Origin: Pseudomonas sp. MUP55
Lineage (GTDB): Bacteria > Pseudomonadota > Gammaproteobacteria > Pseudomonadales > Pseudomonadaceae
DNA length: 64,000 nt
Direction of reading: 5' to 3'
NCBI RefSeq assembly: GCF_034043515.1
Contig: NZ_CP138214.1
Location: forward strand, 3,410,001-3,474,000
In this document: piece after piece, positions 30,101 to 51,958 of the stretch
Position numbering within the stretch: the stretch's first letter is position 1
Layout: every line of letters begins with the position of its first letter
Notes under the pieces: model-generated
Told to the model about the DNA's origin: nothing
Seen by the model: the letters and a program-made list of their open reading frames with translations, nothing else
Database searches by the model: none
Position numbers and translations under genes: made by a program

Positions 30101-32435
30101 CCGTTGTGGGCAGGTGGCAGGTGCAAGGTGGCGCCCACGCACAGCGCCGGCCACACTTCCCAGGCCATCGCATCAAAGCCGAAACCGGCCACGCTGGCGG
30201 TATGTCGCCCGGCGCGCAGGTCGAAGGCGCTGCAGTGCCAGTCCACCAGATTGGCCACGGTGTGATGTTCCACCATCACCCCTTTGGGCAGGCCGGTGGA
30301 GCCGGAGGTGTAGATCACATAGGCCAGGTTCGACGGCGTGACGGCCACCTTGGGGTTGCTCGCCGAATGGTGCTGCCAGGTGAAGCGGTCGAGGTTGATC
30401 ACCGGCACGTCAAGCGGCGGCAGGCGCTCGAGCAAGGCGTGCTGGGTCAGCACCGCCACCGGGGCGCTGTCGCTGAGCAGGTAGCTCAGGCGCTCGGCCG
30501 GGTGGGAGGGGTCGACCGGTACATAACAGGCGCCGGCCTTGAGGATTGCCAGCAGCCCGGCCAGGGTGTCCAGGCCACGCCGCGCGACGATGGCCACGCG
30601 GTCATCGGGCTTGACCCCCAGCGCCAGCAGATGATGGGCCAGCAGGTTGGCTTGCTGGTTGAGTTCGGCGTAGGTCAGCGTGCGCTCCAGGCACACCGCC
30701 GCGATGGCATCCGGGGTAAGCGCGGCCTGGGCTTCGATGCGGCCGTGCACGGTGGTGCCCTGGGGGAACACCGCCTGGGTTGCGTTGAACTGCTCGAGCA
30801 ACAGGCGTTGTTCGGCAACCGGCACCACCGGCAGTTGGTTGAGCGCGATGTGCGGCGCCTGCTCCAGCGCGGTCACCAGGTGTTCCAGCGCGGTTTGCAG
30901 GTAGGCGCAGACCCGCTGCGGGTCGACGGCAGTGCTGGCGAGCAGGCTCAGGCCGAAGTCCTCGCCCAGGTCATCCACGCTCAGGGTCAGCGGATAGTTG
31001 GTGCGCTCCTCGGCCCGCAACGCGGTGATGCCGTGCCACGCCGACACCGCCTCGGCGCTGGCCGCCGCCGCGCTGTGCCGGTAGTTGAGCAGCGCACTGA
31101 ACAACGGTGTCGGCGCCACCACTGCGCTGCAGCGCTGGGCCAGGGCCAGCGCCGCGTGTTCATGGCGCAATAACGTGGTGAGGCGTGCGTGGGTGGCCTT
31201 GACCCCGGTGCGTACGTCCTGGGTGTCCACGTCCACACGAAACGGCAACGTATTGATGAAGATGCCCAGCGCACGATCCGTGGCATGGCTGCCCTGCATG
31301 CGCCCCATCAGCACCGTGCCGAACACCACCTGAGCCTTGCCGGCCAACACCCCGAGCACCTGGGCCCAGCCCATATGAAACAGGCTGGCGGTACTTACCC
31401 CCAACTGCCGTGCCTGGGCGCGCAAGCGCCGCGAAAGCGGCGGCGCCAACGCCAGGCTGACCTCGGCAATGCCCCGCGCATCGCCCTGCACATCCTGCAA
31501 GCCAAACGGCAAGGTCGGCTCGCTGATATCACCGAGCATCTGGCGAAAGAAGCTTTCGTGTTCCTGCTCACTGATGCCCAGCCGCGCCTGCGCCACGTAG
31601 TTGCGAAACGGCACCGCCTGACCCAGGGCGGCGCCCTGGCCCAGCAGGCACGCCTGCATTTCATGGCACACCACTTCCAGGGCGCTGTGGTCCAGCGCCA
31701 TGTGATGGAACAGCAAGGTGGCGACGATGCGCCCGTTGGCCGGGTCGTCGGCACGCACCAGGCGCAACAGCGGCGCCTGGGTCACATCGAGGCGGTAGTG
31801 ACGCGCATCGAACAACGCGTGCAGCTGCGCAGCGATATCGCCGTCGGCCGGGTCCAGCATCAGCGCCTGCACCGGCAGGCGCGCCTGGCGCCACACCACT
31901 TGCGAGGGTTGCTCCAGGCCATCCCAGACCACACCCGTACGCAGGATGTCATGGCGGTCCATCACCTGTTGCAGGGCCCGGGCAAAGGCGTCGAAACGCT
32001 CGAGGCTGTCGAAGGCGAACTGCGATTGCATCACATACGGGTCGCCCTGCTCGGCGCTGACGTGATGGAACAGAATGCCTTCCTGCAACGGCGCCAGCGG
32101 GTAGATATCCTGGATATTCGACACACCGCCCGTGACCGTGGCGACGATACGCTCGATCTCGTCCTGGCTCAGCGTGGACAGGCTCAACATCGCCGGGGTG
32201 ATGCGCTCGGCGCCCGGCGGGATGCCGTTGGCAGGCACCTGCACCTCACCGGCCTTGGTGGCCGAATAGTCGCCGGCCTTGATCAGCTCGATCAGTGCCG
32301 GCTTGTGTTCGCGCAGCGCGGCGAGGATCGCCGGGTCGCTCAAGGCGTGCTTGTTGCCTTGCACCGACAACTGCTCGCCCTTGAGCGCCAGTTGCACGTC
32401 CTTGGTGTTCAGGGTTGCCAGCAGCTCAAGGATGT

Positions 32436-32439
<4 letters not shown>
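21106..32439 (-). CDS. viscC: NRPS, three modules (Leu-Ser-Ile/Val) with tandem thioesterases; ViscC/MassC type
   Basis: The terminal synthetase of a viscosin-family lipopeptide, 3777 aa. Order: TubC-like docking (1-60), C-A-T (T Ser near 1085), C-A-T (near 2126), C-A-T (near 3163), TE1 (about 3210-3480, GWSFGG) and TE2 (about 3500-3777, GHSFGG). Pocket codes read by eye are DAWFLGNVVK (Leu), DVWHMSLVDK (Ser) and DAMFLGCTYK (Val/Ile), fitting residues 7-9. The first C domain is of the dual condensation/epimerisation type (FHHVSAEQGD), giving D-Ser6. The second is an ordinary LCL domain (SFAQQRLWFL, HHIVSDGWS), leaving Leu7 as L. The third is dual-like but its N-terminal motif reads YQHRAAQGDD. 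It starts with GTG, overlapping the upstream NRPS stop by 4 bp (GTGA). The viscB/viscC names are by family; massC or wipC would be equivalent. Confidence 0.95.
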
Positions 32440-45383
<12,944 letters not shown>

Positions 45384-45557
45384 GGGGAAACCTGCCTGAT
45401 ATGTCACGGTTGAAGAGAATGTCCGTATTCAGTTGCCGCTGGGATCGGCGCAGCCGGGGGCCTGGAGAGGCTTCCGACAGGCTTGGAAAATTAAGGGATT
45501 TGTGCGGCGGGGGGTGACATGGGAAGCGGGGACAAGCGAAGTGGGGGATGGTTCACT

Positions 45558-45675
45558 GATCGTTCCTACGCTCTGCGTTGGAACGCCTCCTGGGACGCTC
45601 CGCGTCCCGCCAGAGGCCGCAAGAGACGCAGAGCGTCACAGGCTGCATTCCTACGCGGGAGCGTGGGAATGATCG
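45558..45675. repeat. Extragenic palindromic element
   Basis: GATCGTTCCTACGCTCTGCGTTGGAA on the left is mirrored by TCCTACGCGGGAGCGTGGGAATGATC on the right. Internal inverted pieces (GGGACGCTCCGCGTCCC, GACGCAGAGCGTC) lie between them. This is a common Pseudomonas intergenic palindrome, here slightly decayed, about 180 bp upstream of the first NRPS gene. The 170 bp between the NRPS start and this element should contain the NRPS promoter, but I cannot place it. Confidence 0.75.
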
Positions 45676-45694
45676 GTTGAGCGTTGGGCTGGCT

Positions 45695-45918
45695 ACCAGT
45701 CTCCTCCAGCCCCAGCAGCCCCAGAATCCGGCGTCGCAGGTCCACTCGATAAGACAGGATCGGCAGCGGGTCCAGGCGCGTGGCGTACTGGGCGCCGTAG
45801 CGCAAGGCAAACTCGCGCGAGCAGCCCCTCTTCCACCACCTTGGCGATGCGTGCGTAGTACTCAGAGGAAAAGCGCCCTAAGCTCAGATCGAACGGGTAT
45901 TTATTAAACGTTTTTCAG
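45695..45918 (-). pseudogene. Frameshifted remnant of an unidentified gene
   Basis: Two adjacent minus-strand frames join into a plausible protein piece: NKYPFDLSLGRFSSEYYARI followed by AKVVEEGLLAR, then after a shift near 45813 RYGAQYATRLDPLPILSYRV and DLRRRILGLLGLEETG. The composition looks protein-like (amphipathic, no low complexity), but there is no start and the family is not recognised. The right end runs into the palindrome at 45558-45675. It is best treated as the tail of a decayed gene. Confidence 0.45.
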
Positions 45919-45958
45919 ATCATTAAGCTGGGCCGTCATAGAGAAAATCGAGCCCGCC

Positions 45959-46267
45959 ATGTCCCTTCGTCGTCCTTTCGCTGTTGCCTTCGGGTTACTC
46001 ACACTCTGCGTTGCGCTGAGCGCGCCCGCTCAGGAAACCGTACGTATCGGTTACCAGAAATCCTCGACGCTGATCACCCTGTTGAAAACCCAGGGCACCC
46101 TGGATGCGGCAACGGTGGAAGCGGCGAATGCGCACCGCAGTTACCAGGTGCAACCGGTGACGCTGGAGCAATTGGGTGAGCAGCAGAACATTGCCGATGC
46201 GTTCTTCAAGGCCGGGTTGTTGCCCAGGGCCGTGGGCGCCAAGGCTGTGCAGACCTGGCAGCCGTAA
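45959..46267 (+). pseudogene. Internally deleted aliphatic sulfonate-binding protein (SsuA-like)
   Basis: A 102-codon open frame that fuses the two ends of an SsuA-type periplasmic binding protein. Residues 1-48 are a signal peptide ending APAQ plus ETVRIGYQKSSTLITLLKTQGTL, the family N-terminus. Residues 49-102 are the family C-terminus (EAANAHRSYQVQPVT, EQQNIADAFFKAGLLP). The normal protein is about 320 residues, so roughly 220 codons are missing at about 46100 with the frame kept. No permease or ATPase gene is nearby. It cannot form the two-lobed ligand-binding fold, so it is called a pseudogene even though it is an open frame. Confidence 0.8.
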
Positions 46268-46345
46268 AAAAGCAACCTGTGGCGAGGGAGCTTGCTCCCG
46301 TGGCGGCCTCGCGGCCTATAGCTATCTGACTGATGCCGCGCGATT
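46268..46345. repeat. REP-like element after the ssuA remnant
   Basis: CTGTGGCGAGGGAGCTTGCTCCCGTGG contains the palindrome GAGGGAGCTTGCTCCC. GGCCTCGCGGCC follows it. It belongs to the second common REP class of the P. fluorescens group. Confidence 0.65.
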
Positions 46346-46732
46346 CAAATGTGGGAGGGGGCTTGCTCCCGATGGCGGCCTGACAGCCGACCAGGATATT
46401 GGATCAGAGCGAGTACATATCCGTTGCTGCGGTAACGGCGGCTTAGGGTTCCGCCCTTACGGCGGGTCACTTTTGGAAAAGAGCCCCAAAAGTAACCCAA
46501 AGGGCTCTTGCCCCACCACTCGGCACCTCGCTCACGCTCGGTGTGCCCGTAATCCGACAGTGATTTGGGGGGCCGCCGCCACGCGCCATCCATGGCGCGG
46601 GGCGGCTAAACCGGCATCCCTGCCGGTTTACCCCCCAAATCAATGTCGAATTCCGGCCAGCGTGGTTTAACGGGGCGCTTAAGATCAAGAGCAAGATCAA
46701 GAGCGGCTCGCTTCGCATCGTGGTTACCGTAG
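46346..46732 (+). repeat. Long dispersed extragenic repeat (copy B)
   Basis: It begins with the REP AAATGTGGGAGGGGGCTTGCTCCC, continues GACCAGGATATTGGATCAGA, GTACATATCCGTT and CTTAGGGTTCCGCC. It then holds several inverted pairs (CGCCATCCATGGCG, AAACCGGCATCCCTGCCGGTTT, CAAAAGTAACCCAAAGGG) and ends CCAGCGTGGTTTAACGGGGCGC plus a GATCAAGAGC tract and CGCATCGTGGTTA. A shortened copy lies inverted at 20855-21060. It accounts for most of the gene-free stretch 46268-46801. I see no coding sequence in it. Confidence 0.8.
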
Positions 46733-46801
46733 GCTGCTACAAAATTGTGTGATACCTATGCCTGGACTGACTGGCATTAGCCCAGGGCCGCCGTCTATTT
46801 T

Positions 46802-47986
46802 TCAACTCTGCACCACACCCGTCCCAAACCGCCGAATCGCCAGGCAATACCCCACCAACGCAAGCGCCGCCAGCAAGCCGCCCGCCGCGCCGATCCAGGC
46901 GAAGCCGAAGTGGCTGCCGACCCAACTGCCCATCAGCGCGCCGCCGCCGATGCCGATGTTGTAGATGCCGGAAAACATCGCCATCGCCACGTCGGTGGCG
47001 TCGGGGGCCAGCACCAGCACCTTGGACTGCATCGCCAGGCCAAACCCCATGATCGCCATGCCCCAAAAGATACTCAGGACCACCAGGTAGGATTCGGCAC
47101 CGCTCAGCGGCAGCATCAGCGCCAGGCAGGCCGCGAGGAGGAACACGCTGCTGATCACGAAAACGTGCGGATTGAAACGGTGCACCAGGCTGAACAGCAG
47201 CGAGCCAATGATGCCGGCGCCGCCGAAGACCAGCAGGATCAGGGTGACCGCACTGCCGCCCAGGCCGGCGACACCTTCGACGAAGGGTTCGATGTAGCTG
47301 TAGGCGGTGAATTGCGCGGTAACGGTCATCGCCGTCAGCACGTAGAGCGCCACCAGCGCCGGGCGCTTGAACAGCAACGGCAGGCTGCGCAGGGAGCCGG
47401 AGTTCTGGCTCGGCAGCGGCGGCAAGGTGCGCGCCAGCCAGAAGACCAATGCCGCCGCGAACGCGGCGATCACCAGGAACGTGGTGCGCCAGCCCATGGC
47501 CTCGCCGAGCAGGCGACCCAGAGGGATGCCCAGCACCATCGCCAGGGACGTGCCGGTGGCGAGCAGGCCGAGGGCCTGCACCTGCTTGCCCGCCGGTGCC
47601 AGGCGCACCGCCAGCGACGCGGTGATCGACCAGAACAACGCATGGGCCAGGGCGATGCCGACCCGGCTGACCATCAACAGGCCGAAGCTGGTAGCCACGC
47701 TGGACAGGATATGACTGGCGATAAACAGCCCGAACAGCACGATCAGCAATTTGCGCCGCTCCACGTTACGTGTGAGCAGCATCACCGGCAGCGACGTCAG
47801 CGACACGATCCACGCGTAGATGGTGAGCATCAGGCCGACGCTGGCCACGGGCATGTCAAAGCTGGCGCCGATGGCGCTGAGCAGGCCGACCGGCACGAAT
47901 TCGGTGGTATTGAACACAAACGCGGCCAGCGCCAGGGCGATGACCGGTTGCCAATTGGCTTGAGGGGTTGCGGCTGAAAGGCTCAT
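46802..47986 (-). CDS. sotB: MFS sugar/arabinose efflux transporter, SotB-like
   Basis: A 394-residue 12-helix major facilitator of the SotB/YdeA drug:H+ antiporter group, which exports arabinose, IPTG and similar sugars. Diagnostic stretches match that family: [17 protein letters not shown] near the start, [50 protein letters not shown], and [21 protein letters not shown] in the last third. I chose the ATG at 47986 (MSLSAATPQ); the frame extends to a TTG at 48016 without a better ribosome site. It stands alone on the minus strand. Confidence 0.9.
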   Translation of the reverse strand: MSLSAATPQANWQPVIALALAAFVFNTTEFVPVGLLSAIGASFDMPVASVGLMLTIYAWIVSLTSLPVMLLTRNVERRKLLIVLFGLFIASHILSSVATSFGLLMVSRVGIALAHALFWSITASLAVRLAPAGKQVQALGLLATGTSLAMVLGIPLGRLLGEAMGWRTTFLVIAAFAAALVFWLARTLPPLPSQNSGSLRSLPLLFKRPALVALYVLTAMTVTAQFTAYSYIEPFVEGVAGLGGSAVTLILLVFGGAGIIGSLLFSLVHRFNPHVFVISSVFLLAACLALMLPLSGAESYLVVLSIFWGMAIMGFGLAMQSKVLVLAPDATDVAMAMFSGIYNIGIGGGALMGSWVGSHFGFAWIGAAGGLLAALALVGYCLAIRRFGTGVVQS

Positions 47987-48187
47987 TGACGGGCGAGGTA
48001 CTCTGACGGTGATCAAACGGCCGCGCCGAACAGGCGGGGCCGTTGAACATTCTATAGGTTTCTCGCGCAGCTGTTGGCGCCGATCCCGTCCGGTTATCGC
48101 CGAGCCACTGCGTGCATTTGTCGCAGGGGCTCACATCAATCGGCGCGGCGTTAACGTGAGGCTATTTGCCCGTCGATAAAAACCGAC

Positions 48188-49186
48188 TCACGGATCCACC
48201 TGCGTCATCAACTCGGGAATGCTTTCCGGGCGCTTCGCATAGCGCTGGGCCAATGCCGCGCACACCATCAGCTGGATCTGGTGAAACAGCATCAGCGGCA
48301 GGATCAGCACGCCCATGGTTGCCCCGGCGAACAGTACCTGGGCCATGGGCACGCCGGTGGCCAGGCTTTTCTTCGAACCGCAGAACAGGATGGTGATGCG
48401 GTCCTCCTGATTGAAGCCGAACGCCTTGCCCAGCAGCGCGGACGCCACCAGCACCAGCGCCAGCAACACGCAGCACGCCACTACCAGCCCACCCAGCTCC
48501 CACAGCGGAATCTGGTGCCAGATGCCTTCGTTGACCGCTTCGCTGAAGGCGCTGTAGACCACCAGCAAGATCGAGCCTTGGTCGACGAACTTGAGCCAGG
48601 CTTTATTGCGCCCGACCCAGTCGCCGATCCAGCGCCGGGCGATCTGACCGGCGACAAAGGGCAGCAGCAGCTGCACGCTGATCTTCAGGATGGCGTCGAC
48701 CGTGGAGCCGCCATCGCCGTGCACATTGAGCAGCAGGGTCACCAGCAACGGCGTCAGGAAGATACCGAACAGGCTGGAGGCCGCCGCGCTGCAGATCGCC
48801 GCCGGGATGTTGCCGCGCGCCAGGGAAGTGAAGGCAATCGCCGATTGCACGGTGGCCGGCAGCGCGCAGAGGTAGAGCATGCCCATGTACAGGTCGGTGC
48901 CAATCAACGGCGACAGCACGGGCTTGAGCGCCAGGCCCAGCAGCGGGAACAGCACGAACGTCAGGCTGAACACCAGCAAATGCAGGCGCCAGTGCCCGGC
49001 CCCGGCGACGATGGCGTCACGCGACAGCTTGGCGCCGTGCAGGAAGAACAGCAGCGCAATGGCCAGATTGGTGACCCAGCCGAAGGCCACGGCAGTCTGG
49101 CCGCTGGCGGGCAGCAGCGAGGCGAGAATGACCGTAGCGATCAGGGTCAGGGTGAAATTGTCGGGCAGGAAACGAGGACGGGTCAT
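48188..49186 (-). CDS. SBF-like (bile acid:sodium symporter family) transporter
   Basis: A 332-residue inner-membrane protein with about nine or ten helices and the SBF_like (PF13593-type) signatures LLFFLHGAKLSRDAI, LYLCALPATVQSAIAFTSLARGN and FCGSKKSLATGVPMAQVLF. Members transport organic anions, and for many the substrate is unknown. The ATG at 49186 has GGAAGA upstream. It is divergent from an AraC-type regulator (start 49272), which is the likely controller. Confidence 0.88.
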   Translation of the reverse strand: MTRPRFLPDNFTLTLIATVILASLLPASGQTAVAFGWVTNLAIALLFFLHGAKLSRDAIVAGAGHWRLHLLVFSLTFVLFPLLGLALKPVLSPLIGTDLYMGMLYLCALPATVQSAIAFTSLARGNIPAAICSAAASSLFGIFLTPLLVTLLLNVHGDGGSTVDAILKISVQLLLPFVAGQIARRWIGDWVGRNKAWLKFVDQGSILLVVYSAFSEAVNEGIWHQIPLWELGGLVVACCVLLALVLVASALLGKAFGFNQEDRITILFCGSKKSLATGVPMAQVLFAGATMGVLILPLMLFHQIQLMVCAALAQRYAKRPESIPELMTQVDP

Positions 49187-49271
49187 AAGCAAATCTTCCA
49201 GGGGTTGCCAAGAGCGTACTGGCGACTCTAACGTAACCCTCTTTTACCGACTAACGCCAATGAGCCAGTAA

Positions 49272-50060
49272 ATGCCGCCTAAAGGACATGACAAAACCGT
49301 GCGACGCACTGTGCCCGGGCTGTCCAGCCTGCCACGGCCGGTGTACGGGCGCACCGAATCGTTGCCGAATCGGGCGCTGACGCGGCGGCACAGTCACCCG
49401 TGGGTGCAGTTGTCCTATGCGATTTCCGGAGTGCTGGAGATCCAGACCAGCGCCGGCCGCTTCGTTGCGCCGCCCCAGCGTGCGGTGTGGATTCCAGCGG
49501 GCATGCCCCATCGCGTGTACAGCTCGCCCCACACCGAGATGCGCAGCCTTTACCTCGATTGCCGCGTCACCGCGTGGGCGGCCGAGCGTTGCCAGGTGCT
49601 GGCGGTGAGCAGTTTGCTGCGCGAGTTGATCCGCAGCTTCAGCGAGCTGCCGGTGGAATATGCCGAGGATGGCCCGGACGGTCGCCTGGCCCAAGTGGTG
49701 CTGGACCAGCTTGCCGCAGCGCCCCAAGTGGATTTGATGCTGCCCTTGCCCCATGACCCGCGCCTGCGCCAGATTTATCGCAGCCTGAGCCTGCACCCGG
49801 AGCAGCAGACCACCTTGGGTCAATGGAGCGGCAAGCTGGGGGTGAGTGAGAAAACCCTCAGTCGTCTGTTTCTCGGTGACACGGGGCTGACGTTTCGCGC
49901 GTGGCGCCAGCGCCTGCGACTGCTCAGCGCCCTGCCCGCCCTGGAGCAAGGTGAACGGGTGACGGATGTGGCGTTGAGCTGTGGTTATGAATCGACTTCG
50001 GCGTTTATCAATGCATTTCGCCAGCAGTTCGACGCCACACCCGGTGAATTTTTCCGCTGA
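49272..50060 (+). CDS. AraC family transcriptional regulator with cupin sensor
   Basis: A 262-residue regulator. An N-terminal cupin-like sensor (residues 25-110, RRHSHPWVQLSYAISGVLEI, WIPAGMPHRVYS) is followed by an AraC double HTH (residues 165-262, LGQWSGKLGVSEKTLSRLF and DVALSCGYESTSAFINAFRQ). It is divergent from the SBF-like transporter with 85 bp between starts and probably regulates it. Confidence 0.9.
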   Translation: MPPKGHDKTVRRTVPGLSSLPRPVYGRTESLPNRALTRRHSHPWVQLSYAISGVLEIQTSAGRFVAPPQRAVWIPAGMPHRVYSSPHTEMRSLYLDCRVTAWAAERCQVLAVSSLLRELIRSFSELPVEYAEDGPDGRLAQVVLDQLAAAPQVDLMLPLPHDPRLRQIYRSLSLHPEQQTTLGQWSGKLGVSEKTLSRLFLGDTGLTFRAWRQRLRLLSALPALEQGERVTDVALSCGYESTSAFINAFRQQFDATPGEFFR

Positions 50061-50168
50061 CGTTGCTCGGCTAACCCTGCGTAGGGTTCAAAAAATCCCC
50101 AAACACGCGCTCGGCTGCTATTGTGCCGCGCTTTGAAAGACCGCTACCGACTTGCGAGGAAATGGACG

Positions 50169-50600
50169 TTGAACACTGACGAAAAAATGACCGGGGACCT
50201 GTTCGAGGTTGATAAACGCCTGTCACTCAAGCCCGTGGTGGACTTCAACGCCTACCTGCGCAGCGCCTTTGGGGACGGCCCGTGCACCTGCATTCGCTGC
50301 AGCGCCAGCGGTGGCGATGAAACCGGCTATGCGTTCCAGCACACCTTTGATTTCGACGGCAAGCCCACCCACCGCCGCTTCGCCTCCACCGCAGGCAGTG
50401 ATGTGCTGATGGCGCTGAAGAAAGCCTGGTTGTCCTACACCAAAGCGGATTTGCCGCTTAGCGGCGTGTTGGCGCTGGATACGGTGAAGGAGTTTGTTGA
50501 ACCACAATTGCACAAGCGCCTGGCACCGCTGTTTCTGGCCAGTGGGTTGGTCAGGGATGTCGATGACCAATTGCACATTCAGCCACAAGCATTGACTTGA
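50169..50600 (+). CDS. Hypothetical protein
   Basis: A 143-residue cytoplasmic-type protein without signal peptide or membrane helix. A CTCIRC pair of cysteines lies near residue 40. No family is recognised. I chose the TTG at 50169 because GCGAGGA stands just before it. The frame extends to 50121, but the extra residues look unlike protein, and an ATG at 50187 (MTGDLFEV) is a third choice. It is followed by a REPIN. Confidence 0.6.
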   Translation: MNTDEKMTGDLFEVDKRLSLKPVVDFNAYLRSAFGDGPCTCIRCSASGGDETGYAFQHTFDFDGKPTHRRFASTAGSDVLMALKKAWLSYTKADLPLSGVLALDTVKEFVEPQLHKRLAPLFLASGLVRDVDDQLHIQPQALT

Positions 50601-50608
50601 ACGCACTT

Positions 50609-50704
50609 CAAATGTGGGAGGGGGCTTGCCCCCGATGGCGGTGAGCCAGCTAAGCATTGGTTGGCTGACACACCGCTATCGGGGGCAAGCCCCCTCCCAC
50701 ATTG
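50609..50704. repeat. REPIN after the hypothetical gene
   Basis: AAATGTGGGAGGGGGCTTGCC and its inverted copy GGGGGCAAGCCCCCTCCCACATT face each other across about 45 bp, the same two-armed design as at 17571 and 60466. Confidence 0.85.
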
Positions 50705-50720
50705 GTTTTGTATTAGCAGA

Positions 50721-50970
50721 TTAAAAACCGGGAACGCCTTGCAGGCGGATCTCGGGAGACAGTTCTTCCAGCGGCTCGGTCAGCGGCCGGTCGCTGTTAC
50801 CTGGCACCAGAATCACCTTGCGGCACTCTTGCTCGCACTTGTCGAACAGCTCATACCGCGCGCCGCCTGTCGCGGTGGCGGTGACGCGCAAAAATGATGT
50901 CGTGGGGCTGCTCGATAATCGGGTCAGGTACCGTATCGACCTGCACTTTGTGGGCGCCTTGGTAAGTCAT
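50721..50970 (-). pseudogene. Internally deleted zinc alcohol/formaldehyde dehydrogenase-like gene
   Basis: From an ATG at 50970 the frame reads MTYQGAHKVQVDTVPDPIIE and continues QPHDIIF, the start of glutathione-independent formaldehyde dehydrogenase-like zinc enzymes. After a one-base shift at about 50890 another frame continues RVTATA and then jumps to the family C-terminus (GARYELFDKCEQECRKVILV) with a short tail to a stop at 50721. The normal protein is near 390 residues, so about 300 are missing between TATA and GGARYEL. Zinc ligands and the NAD fold are gone. This is the second gene in 5 kb that kept both ends and lost its middle. Confidence 0.8.
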
Positions 50971-51002
50971 CACTGATAAATGATCGCCTTGAGCCTGAGC
51001 GG

Positions 51003-51947
51003 TCAGCGCAGGCGTGTGACAGTGAGCGCCACCACGGCGATCCGCTCGACGCGTTCATAACCCGGTTTATCGAGTTCTTCACCGAAGACGTCAGGGTCCA
51101 GTTCGCGGTAGGTCCAACCATAGGCGTCGCTGGTCAGCAATGGCTTGACCGCGTCCAGGAAAGGATCGCCGCCGGCCACCATGGCCACGCCGGTATACAA
51201 CACCAGGCTACCGCCAACGGCGAGACGCCCGACGGATTCGCTGACGATGCGCACCGACAGCTGTTCGCCCAGCGCGCCGCCGCCATGGCGGTAGGCACGC
51301 TGACGGTCGTCGTTCATGTACGGCGGGTTGGCGACGATCAAGTCGAATTCGCCTTCGACGCTGGTCAGCACATCGCTCTGGTACACGCTGACATTGGCCA
51401 GGCCGGCCAATTCGGCGTTCACCGCCGTCAGGCGCAACGCACGCGGGTTGATGTCCACCGCCAGCACTTGGGCGTCGTGTCGCGCATGGGCGATGACCAG
51501 CGCGCCGACGCCGGCCCCGCAGCCAATGTCTACCGCGCGTTTAAGCAGCTCGAAACGCTGCTGCAGGTGCGCTTCGATAACCTGGGCAAATCGATAGCTG
51601 TCGGGGCCGAAAAACACCGCGTCCGCCTCGACGGTGGGAAAAGGTGAATGGGCAAACAGCAAGTCATCCAGGCTCGACCAGCGCACCGTGCTGCGCCATA
51701 GCGCGTCGTGTTTTTCGATCACCTCGGCTCGCTGCAGCTCGTCACGAAACGCCTCGGGCAACAGCTCGTCATCGAACGGCATCGACCAGCCAAACACATC
51801 GCGCTGGTTCGTCGCCAAGGGTGTCGTCAGGCGCCGGAACACGCGTTCGTGGGTCAACGGCGTGGGCGTGATAAACCGGTAGCCGTTCTCCTTCAGGCTT
51901 CGGCCCAGGTTGAGCAGGGCACGATCAGCCAATTGTTGTGCAGACAT
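51003..51947 (-). CDS. Class I SAM-dependent methyltransferase (PrmC/HemK-like)
   Basis: A 314-residue methyltransferase with SAM motif I DIGCGAGVGAL (near residue 135), motif II LAVDINPRAL and the NPPY tetrapeptide (IVANPPYMND). NPPY marks enzymes acting on amide or exocyclic nitrogen, as in PrmC and N6-adenine methylases. The N-terminal 125 residues are a separate domain. ATG 51947 has AGGAAG upstream and lies 11 bp after the stop of the haem-oxygenase-like gene, so the two form an operon. The substrate is unknown. Confidence 0.88.
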   Translation of the reverse strand: MSAQQLADRALLNLGRSLKENGYRFITPTPLTHERVFRRLTTPLATNQRDVFGWSMPFDDELLPEAFRDELQRAEVIEKHDALWRSTVRWSSLDDLLFAHSPFPTVEADAVFFGPDSYRFAQVIEAHLQQRFELLKRAVDIGCGAGVGALVIAHARHDAQVLAVDINPRALRLTAVNAELAGLANVSVYQSDVLTSVEGEFDLIVANPPYMNDDRQRAYRHGGGALGEQLSVRIVSESVGRLAVGGSLVLYTGVAMVAGGDPFLDAVKPLLTSDAYGWTYRELDPDVFGEELDKPGYERVERIAVVALTVTRLR

Positions 51948-51958
51948 TAACGACTTCC

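Noticed and set aside
25600..31173. Open frame of 1857 codons antisense to viscC; similar ones at 41568-45368, 35418-38594, 22870-24594, 18145-20787 and 1305-2942
   Set aside because: They lie exactly opposite well-supported genes, are rich in Arg, Gln, His and Ala, and carry no domain. They result from high GC3 removing stops on the other strand.
45578..45907. 109-codon plus-strand frame upstream of the NRPS genes
   Set aside because: It runs through the palindrome at 45558-45675 and opposite the decayed minus-strand remnant. Its composition is unlike protein and it has no ribosome site.
46176..46670. 164-codon plus-strand frame, and minus frames at 46345-46593 and 46467-46718
   Set aside because: They are translations of the dispersed repeat and REP sequences, not genes.
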